Shown here in pieces: positions 19,301-24,452 of a stretch of DNA of 24,452 bases. Source of the DNA: Thalassiosira profunda (lineage: Eukaryota > Bacillariophyta > Thalassiosirophyceae > Thalassiosirales > Thalassiosiraceae); the NCBI GenBank assembly GCA_036939355.1, contig JALLAP010000473.1, positions 1-24,452 on the forward strand, read 5' to 3'. Within the stretch, counting starts at the first letter, position 1. Every line of letters begins with the position of its first letter. The translations under genes were made by a program, and so were the position numbers. Below the pieces are notes generated by a model. It did not search any database, was not told the origin of the DNA, and worked only from the letters and a program-made list of their open reading frames with translations.

Positions 19301-20065
19301 CAGCAAGGCCCGGGCGGAGAGGAGCGCCCGCGCCGGCTGGTGGTGGTACCCCTCCTCCATGACGGGACGGCCGCTCCCCAAATCCAGCAACACCAAAGAC
19401 TCGTCGCCCTCCTCGGTTCCCCCGCTTTGGGCCCGCTTGGCCACCACGGTGCCAATGGCGCTCTGGGCATCCAATAGACGAGGCACGCCGTTGGGAAACG
19501 TCCACTGGTCCGCATCGGAATCAATGTGGGACAGGAGGTCGGTATCCAGCACCAGCTGCCCGTCGGCCGCGTTCCACCCCCGCATAATTCCGGTGCGGTC
19601 GAGGGAGAATACGGTCAGGTACACGGACGCCAGGGTGGCGTGCCGGGGGACAAATTCGTGAGAGCTGCTGCCGCTGCTGATACGAGACTTGGGAGCGGAG
19701 GCGCTGCACGCGTCGACCCGCCAAATCACATCGCCGGTGGTCACATTGCGCGCGGCGACGGAGCAGTAGTCTTCGCTGCCACTTTTCCCCATCGCCAGAC
19801 CTCCATCGCCCCCACCGCTATTTTTGCCACCCGCAGCAATATAATTCGATCCATCAATAATAGCAGCGGGGCAGCCCTCGCTCTGGCTCGTCACCCACAC
19901 CCTCTCGCCCCCCGGAGAGTGGGAGGTGGACGCGAGGCGGGCGTAGCGGACGCCGGCGTCGCCGTGGCCGGCCGTGCGGAGGACGAAGTCCGTGAGGCCC
20001 GCCTCGTCGGCGTGGAGGGCCGCCGCCGGGGCGAGGAGGAGGAGGAGGGGGAGGAGGGGGAGCAT
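16310..20065 (-). CDS. ER membrane protein complex subunit 1
   Basis: A 1251-aa single-exon protein with ATG at 20065 and TGA at 16310. EMC1 is the large lumenal subunit of the EMC, which inserts tail-anchored and multipass proteins into the ER membrane. The chosen start gives a clear signal peptide, MLPLLPLLLLLAPAAALHA. The frame is open for 41 more codons upstream, but that part only translates the repeat module. The N-terminal ~900 residues have beta-propeller character with repeated V-x-x-D/T blocks and motifs such as DVIWRVDA. The C-terminal EMC1 domain (formerly DUF1620) is diagnostic: RQFLFATANDQVVSMDRR, LDPRRP and FDLLPDDFNRALLS, then one transmembrane helix (~1221-1237) and a short basic tail. 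It is longer than the ~990 aa of animal EMC1, partly through Gly/Ser-rich inserts near 930-980. Confidence 0.93.
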   Translation of the reverse strand: MLPLLPLLLLLAPAAALHADEAGLTDFVLRTAGHGDAGVRYARLASTSHSPGGERVWVTSQSEGCPAAIIDGSNYIAAGGKNSGGGDGGLAMGKSGSEDYCSVAARNVTTGDVIWRVDACSASAPKSRISSGSSSHEFVPRHATLASVYLTVFSLDRTGIMRGWNAADGQLVLDTDLLSHIDSDADQWTFPNGVPRLLDAQSAIGTVVAKRAQSGGTEEGDESLVLLDLGSGRPVMEEGYHHQPARALLSARALLQKAKAPSKKYGRARIVDMHRLGEARIGVWVAWSSEDEKGRAVGSLSSVAFAEVALTSKPSSEGRIVTVYQIVRAVPLAMADAAPVASAPLRLSSMKVVHHADGAASLLAIAANDSQLLATTVDLSTAKARRGQVVEIDALHPYWRSVASIHVDNTRVVVDTHTLATEDGDYHVVRVAGTDDRYPLVPRRTESLLLLDGNGQLSSGGGDSAIERVYGEEKNGDEIHQDALAYCADMGTVVAAMRNEDGETVATALNVRAEDLTPGSRVHWSSREVEGDGLIAPSSSHGGVTHGLVKYAYLVECSNKGMTVAFTTLGGTTSAFRFDSNAGKLAVHQLWSMEEALGSISSAIFLDETHAVASSDTGVSADDEEEEALRNLQFANRIQSQLSSLKNFFFGGGALSSLASMALMSEEKKAERDMAFGFAKISVMLSERLHRIVAIDTAKKGQVVWAMSLRAKASWHRLVRGGQFVALNDPHGNGGVHDHEMLALSYVEGSGGGSVDWQCFDGTTGRVFSSETVPAKTSVMQIVPLRTLAHHPHDAKGCRQVALLVHSDWTVSVVPDTARSYTTVDEALESAGPNGLFAHTINKETGEFLALRLARKSGSKLEPGSDPFEFSPVGVTTFDPSQERILQVTYPRRGEAVQSPSTVLGDDALLLKYLNPHLVVVVTEATPAGVASVAEGGSNKGGDGFYNSLVGGGQYSGSSSSGPGQKRRPLGASKPGEETPGSSASNAVAAPSLFVTLIDSVSGQILHRVSHAHALEADILAGEASPTSVPVVISENWIVYAFSNQRTRRTDVGVLTLHEGMIDKHSMTAFSAPEQELEFSSLESAKPIVLSKTYGLARAVTALGATTTRAGISSRQFLFATANDQVVSMDRRMLDPRRPSGDLKDSEKMEGLIRYAPLLPIIPLRTPSHVYEVSAVTAIASASANVESQSLVLAHGGPDVFFTRIAPSKGFDLLPDDFNRALLSVVLVGLIVLLGVMQRMNGKKMVKTIWS

Positions 20066-20131
20066 GGGAGGGCGCGGGGAGGGGCATAGCTGGAGCCAGC
20101 AGCCAGGAAATGAGCGGTCAAGACCAGCGTC

Positions 20132-20287
20132 TCTCCTAAGCACAGGCCTTGAATTAACCCGGACCCTAATCCTAACCCTAACCCGCAACCCTAAGGATCA
20201 ATTTCGGGTTGCGTTTGGTTTAAGGCAAGGTTAGTAGGTTAGGGTTAGCGTGGGAGAAATCTATTTCAGGCGCTACCTATCTTAGAA
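20132..20287 (-). repeat. Telomere-like 5' module, copy 2 (upstream of EMC1)
   Basis: The inverted partner of 14166-14315. Its TTAGGG-like core (20153-20195, reverse strand) ends about 90 bases before the EMC1 ATG. The last ~75 bases nearest the gene differ from copy 1 at only about two positions, while the outer half is more diverged and carries small gaps. No target-site duplication is evident outside either copy. Confidence 0.85.
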
Positions 20288-20378
20288 GAACCGCCGAGGA
20301 GGGTCGATTTATGTATTGATTCCTCCCGTAGCTGTAGTCCTCTAGAGGTTCCTTGGAATGTACAATAATTTCAATTTT

Positions 20379-20420
20379 GGGTTAGGGTTGTGTGTTTACG
20401 TCAGGTTAGGGTTGGGGTTG
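20379..20420 (+). repeat. TTAGGG-like tract upstream of the PHD-PWWP gene
   Basis: GGGTTAGGGTTG at 20379-20390 and GGTTAGGGTTGGGGTTG at 20404-20420, ending about 50 bases before the ATG at 20474. The G-rich strand is sense. It shares the TTAGGG-like words of the 150-bp modules, but the flanking module sequence is not recognisable. Confidence 0.65.
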
Positions 20421-20473
20421 ATTGGTGCCAAAGCCACAAGCGGCCCTTCTCACTTCTCATAACACTTGTGGCC

Positions 20474-23400
20474 ATGGAGAGCGCCGCCGACACCAGCGGC
20501 CCCGCCGCTCCAGGGGAGGATGGGAAGGAGGCGCCGCCAACCGCGATGGGCTCGGCGGTCGACGAGGAAATTGTTGTGCCGCCGCCATGTCCATCGGAGC
20601 AGCCATCAACCTCCGCAGCAAAAGATACTTCTGGCGGTGACAACCCGTCCCCGCCCTCTGCGTTGCCCGCGGCACCGCCGCCGACGCCGGCGCAGAGGGA
20701 TTGGCACGCGGAGATGCTGTGCGGATTATTCCTGCGGAGCACCGGGCAGGAGATGGAGAGGCTGGAGGGAGCGGAGATGATCTCCGACAAAACAACACGC
20801 GATGAGAAGCCGCCTGCTTCCGATACAGCTGATGCATCTGAAGGGGGAGAGGGGCAAGATGGATCAAAGTCCGGGGAAAGCCGGGAGCAGCCGATTGGCG
20901 ACGATACAAAAGTGAGTGGGTCGCAGCGATCAGCTCTCGTGGATCTGCTGCAACTGGGGAAAACGATGGATTCGACGGTACTTTCGCTAATCCCCGAAGT
21001 ACTACGGGGTGTCACCTCGACGTCTTCTGAGCGTGAACAGAAGCTACCAAAGGAAACTGAGAATACAGAACCGGACACTGCCGGGGACGCCGATGGTGCT
21101 GGAGTGAGAACCAGAGGCAAACGTCAGGGTACCCCGAGCCCGAGCGATGGCTCCGATTTCGAGAATCCACTTCTCATTCCATCCTCGTGGAGACGGGAGG
21201 ATTACGCCAGCCGGACTCTGCCCGAGTTAGAGGAGCACATCATCGAATTGGGACGGGAGGGAATCCGGAAGAATGGCACGAACGGCAGTCGAGCATCTCA
21301 TCCAGACTCAGACCGTGGACCCCAAACGTACGAGTTGTTCAGCCTCGTGTACAACGAATGTTCGCTGGCCGCCATGGCCAACTGGGCGATGCTCGATCTT
21401 CCGCAGATTGCCAGCACCGATAGCAAAGGCAACGCACAATGGGAGAAGTGCAAGGGGGAACAGGAACGGCGCCGCGCATCAGACACCGCGCAGCACGAGG
21501 CAGTCATCCCCGCACCCATGTTCCACCTCTGCGGCGTCTGCGGTGGCTTTGGCCATTACGAGGTGGAATGCGAGGTGCTGCAGGAACGCGACAGAAACCA
21601 GGGCGGGACGGGGGCTAATGTCGGTGACGATACGAATCGGCCCAGGAAGATCAACGGCAACGGCGCCGTGCAGGTCGAGCTCGACGAAAAGGGGAAGGAT
21701 CGAATAATCTCGACCCTGGCGAGCGAGATACATGCGCAAAGGAGACAGAAACAGCTACACCAAATGCATCGCTCGAACAAGAGGCGTAGACGGGGGAATG
21801 CTACCATCACTGGCGAGAATCCAGCTTCATTGCGGGAGAACAGATCGAAACACGAAGATTCCCAAATGCAACCCGAGGATGCCCAAATGGGATTTGCTTG
21901 CAAAATCTGCCGCAGTGGCCTCGACGAGGAAGGAATGCTCGTGTGCGATGGGTGCGATGGGCTATTTCACTGTATGTGCCTCGATCCACCTTTGGACACC
22001 ATTCCCGAAGGAGATTGGTTCTGTGAGAACTGTGATTCGCACGACTCTGACGTGAGCTCGACGGTTGAGATTGAAGGCTGCGGGGAGTTTGTGATTGAAC
22101 AACGAAAGCGGTCCGTGGCGGAGGAAGAAAGACAGACTTCGGCAATCAGTGTCGGGCAGTCGCAAAGCTTGTGGAACACTGCCTTATCGGTATTACCAGA
22201 GCAACAGCCCACCGTCGAGGATGAACCGTACCTACAACACCACCTTGGCAGAGAACAGGCAGATGACTTCTTCATCGGGGAACTTTGCTGGGCAAAACGT
22301 TACGACGATCGGCTGGGCCACCACGATTGGTGGCCTGGAATGGTGTCAGAGTCTGAAACAAGGGTCCTGAAATCAGCCTGCAAGATCACGTACAAAGTCA
22401 CCTTTTTTGCATTGGACGAAGAAGCGGAAATCCACGAGCCCGAAATACTGCCATTCCTGCCCTTCTACGAAGATCTTGGCCACAACCGATTTTTGAGGTA
22501 CGATGACTCCACGGATGCCCAGTTTCGCCGAGCATTGACGTTCAGCGTGTCGACGCTGGGTCTCAAATCGCTTGCACAGGCATTGATCCTGGCCCGCAGC
22601 GGTGTTCAGATGGTGGCAGCTATGAGCAGAGAACACCGCAAGTTACTGCCTGCTGGGTGGAGGGTGCCAGTTGGATGGGAGTCAGCTGAGGTTGATACAG
22701 TTGACGACATCATTATCATGGCAAAAGGGGACATTGGTGGCGAAGGTGCGAGTCTTGCGAAGACCTCCGAGGAAGGTCCAGTCTCCAAAGATGAGAAGAG
22801 TGACAATGCTGGAAAAGAGACAGCTAGCGATGGAGATGACGACAATGGCCCAGTCCAAGAGCCTTTGGCTCACCGCATGGTCGCACAGTTTTGCTTGGAC
22901 GAAGTCGTGGGCGGCATTGTCTCCTGGCAACCAGATGCATCACAAAGAAGCGGAGATTTGGATGTCTGCTATGCCGTGGTCGTTTCCATCGACGCTGACA
23001 ACGAGACAGCGCTCGTGCGAGCAATACCGATGTTGTCTGGCAAGCACAACTGCCTGATACACAACACTGAGGCGAATGAGCTGCTCATACAAGCATGCAA
23101 TCTGGGCTCCTCTTCTTGGATGCCGTTGCAGAACGTGCGCTTTGTATCGGGCAAGCCTGGCCAACGCGATCTCACGAAGTTTAGGAGGAAACTACGAGCC
23201 AACATGAGCCGCGAAATGGAAGCGCATTCGTCGCAGCTCAAGAGGGAAGCGGTATTCCGGGAGAAGTTTTCGGTGGAGCTCGAGGTCGCGGACGGCGCAG
23301 AGGAACGCCTGGCCGAACGGAGGGAAGAGGGCAATAAGATCGGCAAGAAGAAGAAACGAGCCACTGAGTGGCTCGTTTTCGAGGCAAATGACAATGGCGA

Positions 23401-23683
23401 TGGCCCCGGCGGAGAAGCAATAATGTGGTACGAAGAGCTCAAGTGTGCGTTGAACGAGCCAGTCTTTAGGAATGGAGTCGGTTCGTCTTGGAAAGGCGTT
23501 ATGATCTCTGAAGCATCGAACGCTGCTGGCGCCGAGGATGGGTTCCTTTGGAAAGATGTGCTCTGGCTGAAGAAGTTGAAAACGGAGGCAGAGAAAGCTG
23601 CTGCAATTAAGGCAGGGGCGGGGACGCTCAATGAACCATCTGATCGATTCGTTGAGATGCGCGACAATGGGCTGATTAGTTAG
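20474..23683 (+). CDS. PHD-finger and PWWP-like chromatin-associated protein
   Basis: A 1069-aa single-exon protein; the ATG at 20474 sits in GTGGCCATGG, a good initiation context. The N-terminal ~330 residues are disordered, rich in Pro, Ser and acidic residues. A CCHC zinc knuckle follows (Cys353, Cys356, His361, Cys366), then a C4HC3 PHD finger at 476-520 (Cys476, Cys479, Cys491, Cys494, His499, Cys502, Cys517, Cys520). A PWWP-like module starts near 598 with GELCWAK and HDWWPGMV (616-624). A further Tudor/PWWP-like stretch near 800-860 is less certain, and a charged helical region follows near 900-970. PHD and PWWP domains read histone H3 tails and methyl-lysine nucleosomes, so a nuclear chromatin reader is likely. 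No catalytic domain (SET, acetyltransferase or helicase) is visible. Confidence 0.8.
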   Translation: MESAADTSGPAAPGEDGKEAPPTAMGSAVDEEIVVPPPCPSEQPSTSAAKDTSGGDNPSPPSALPAAPPPTPAQRDWHAEMLCGLFLRSTGQEMERLEGAEMISDKTTRDEKPPASDTADASEGGEGQDGSKSGESREQPIGDDTKVSGSQRSALVDLLQLGKTMDSTVLSLIPEVLRGVTSTSSEREQKLPKETENTEPDTAGDADGAGVRTRGKRQGTPSPSDGSDFENPLLIPSSWRREDYASRTLPELEEHIIELGREGIRKNGTNGSRASHPDSDRGPQTYELFSLVYNECSLAAMANWAMLDLPQIASTDSKGNAQWEKCKGEQERRRASDTAQHEAVIPAPMFHLCGVCGGFGHYEVECEVLQERDRNQGGTGANVGDDTNRPRKINGNGAVQVELDEKGKDRIISTLASEIHAQRRQKQLHQMHRSNKRRRRGNATITGENPASLRENRSKHEDSQMQPEDAQMGFACKICRSGLDEEGMLVCDGCDGLFHCMCLDPPLDTIPEGDWFCENCDSHDSDVSSTVEIEGCGEFVIEQRKRSVAEEERQTSAISVGQSQSLWNTALSVLPEQQPTVEDEPYLQHHLGREQADDFFIGELCWAKRYDDRLGHHDWWPGMVSESETRVLKSACKITYKVTFFALDEEAEIHEPEILPFLPFYEDLGHNRFLRYDDSTDAQFRRALTFSVSTLGLKSLAQALILARSGVQMVAAMSREHRKLLPAGWRVPVGWESAEVDTVDDIIIMAKGDIGGEGASLAKTSEEGPVSKDEKSDNAGKETASDGDDDNGPVQEPLAHRMVAQFCLDEVVGGIVSWQPDASQRSGDLDVCYAVVVSIDADNETALVRAIPMLSGKHNCLIHNTEANELLIQACNLGSSSWMPLQNVRFVSGKPGQRDLTKFRRKLRANMSREMEAHSSQLKREAVFREKFSVELEVADGAEERLAERREEGNKIGKKKKRATEWLVFEANDNGDGPGGEAIMWYEELKCALNEPVFRNGVGSSWKGVMISEASNAAGAEDGFLWKDVLWLKKLKTEAEKAAAIKAGAGTLNEPSDRFVEMRDNGLIS

Positions 23684-23823
23684 CTCGACAATAATGTGGA
23701 CGTTAGGTACCTCTATGAGGGCTAACAATTCTACCTGCGTCGTCGTCTGTTCAGTGTTGCGCATCCGCCAAAATAGATGTGACGCTGCAGTCGTCAGTCT
23801 TACTTATATCGCACAACCAACAT

Positions 23824-24452
23824 CTACTCAACAAGCTTGAGCTGATCGAGGAGGAAGGAGAAATCGTAGGCAAGCTCTCTGTAGTATTTGTATCGGTCAC
23901 TTGCCGAGAAATGCCCAGCGCTGAGGTCGAGCTTCATGCAAACGGGATTCTCATTGTCAGGGTTGGCGTGTCGCAGAGTGGCAGTGAATTTGGCTGGTTC
24001 CCAGTAGGCGACGCGAGGATCGTGAAGACCGCCCGTGAGCCAACACGAGGGGTACTTCTTTCCCGTCTGCACATTGTTGACCGGGCTGTATTCAAGCATA
24101 TACTGGTGGAACTTCTCTTCATTTGGATTGCCCCATTCCAGCCATTCGCCCGACGTCAGAGGGATAGTGCTATCAGTCATGGTTGGAACGACGTCTACGA
24201 ACGGCACTCCAAGAATGGCAACCCGAAACAGTTCCGGGGCCTGGTTGAGCGCTGCACCGATCAGCAACCCACCGGCGGACCTGCCTTCGCAAGAGAGCAT
24301 CTCAGGAGTCGTCCACTTGTCCGTCAAGAACCTCGCCACGTCGACGAAGTCGTTGAAGGTGTTTTTCTTGCACAAGTATTTCCCACCATTGGGCTCTTCG
24401 TACCACTGTCGACCCATCTCCCCTCCGCCGCGGATGTGCGCGACAACGTAAA
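23824..24452 (-). CDS. Oligopeptidase B (prolyl oligopeptidase family, S9A), C-terminal part
   Basis: A partial gene: the reverse-strand frame is open to the right window edge, and the TAG stop is at 23824-23826. It encodes the C-terminal ~209 residues of a serine peptidase that cleaves short peptides after basic residues. The visible part begins YVVAHIRGGGEMGRQWYE, a strongly conserved oligopeptidase B segment. It contains the nucleophile in GRSAGG (Ser codon 24277-24279), the catalytic Asp in LHDPRV (24019-24021) and the catalytic His in AGHFS (23911-23913). Ser-Asp and Asp-His spacings of 86 and 36 residues match the family. The N-terminal beta-propeller lies outside the window. No signal is visible for its location; homologues are usually cytosolic. 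It converges on the PHD-PWWP gene with a 140-bp gap. Confidence 0.93.
   Translation of the reverse strand, partial: YVVAHIRGGGEMGRQWYEEPNGGKYLCKKNTFNDFVDVARFLTDKWTTPEMLSCEGRSAGGLLIGAALNQAPELFRVAILGVPFVDVVPTMTDSTIPLTSGEWLEWGNPNEEKFHQYMLEYSPVNNVQTGKKYPSCWLTGGLHDPRVAYWEPAKFTATLRHANPDNENPVCMKLDLSAGHFSASDRYKYYRELAYDFSFLLDQLKLVE

Larger units (their letters stand above)
20066..20473. promoter_or_regulatory. Bidirectional promoter region, EMC1 / PHD-PWWP gene
   Basis: The 408 bases between two divergent start codons. The EMC1 side holds repeat module copy 2 and the other side a second G-rich tract. Each tract has its G-rich strand in the sense orientation of the gene it precedes. Such telo-box-like elements are known upstream of housekeeping genes in plants; function here is inference. 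Confidence 0.5.

Noticed and set aside
17849..19477. A 542-codon forward frame opposite EMC1
   Set aside because: It is the antisense shadow of a verified EMC1 frame in GC-rich DNA. It is Arg/His/Gly-rich with no domain.
20066..20188. N-terminal extension of EMC1 (MRVRVRIRVRVNSRP) and the matching frame start at 14259
   Set aside because: Both are translations of the TTAGGG-like repeat module. The internal ATG at 20065 gives a proper signal peptide.
14166..20287. Inverted repeats as terminal repeats of a DNA transposon
   Set aside because: There is no transposase between them, only two housekeeping genes. No target-site duplication is visible, and each repeat is positioned like a promoter element.
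1..24452. CRISPR arrays, rRNA, tRNA or bacterial operon signals
   Set aside because: No regularly spaced direct repeats, cloverleaf sequences or rRNA-like stretches were seen. The gene content is eukaryotic.

Overview
This window looks like nuclear DNA from a compact, fairly GC-rich microbial eukaryote, probably a protist or alga. The reasons are: eukaryote-only housekeeping genes (an EMC1-type ER membrane complex subunit and a PHD-PWWP chromatin reader), a mitochondrial-type OXA1 insertase split by an 82-bp GT-AG intron, a second probable 64-bp intron, no operon structure, and degenerate TTAGGG-like tracts between genes. I cannot fix the lineage from sequence alone. Introns are few, short and both in phase 0; most genes are single exons.

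Layout from left to right. A 666-aa protein (536-2536, +) has a long Arg/Lys/Ala-rich tail and a C-terminal domain that reads as a 2-oxoglutarate/Fe(II) dioxygenase. A gene-poor stretch (2537-3378) carries a TTAGGG-like tract. A small RING-finger protein (3379-3840, -) is divergent from a two-exon gene of unknown function (4286-5081, +). Next comes a Helitron-type rolling-circle transposon of at least 8.3 kb: a 323-aa accessory ORF (5331-6302) overlaps an unbroken 2471-codon Rep/helicase ORF (6233-13648). That protein has HUH, paired-tyrosine and PIF1-type helicase motifs, and an OTU cysteine-protease-like domain lying between the two halves of the Rep nuclease.

The right third is housekeeping. 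OXA1 (14441-16265, +) and EMC1 (16310-20065, -) converge with only 44 bp between stop codons. Each is preceded by the same ~150-bp module, in the same orientation relative to its gene, so on the chromosome the two copies form an inverted repeat around the pair. The module contains a TTAGGG-like core. A similar but shorter G-rich tract precedes the divergent PHD-PWWP gene (20474-23683, +). The window ends inside an oligopeptidase B gene (23824 to beyond 24452, -).

The two points most worth following up are the OTU domain nested inside the Helitron Rep region, and the duplicated telomere-repeat-like 5' module shared by two genes that both serve membrane-protein insertion.
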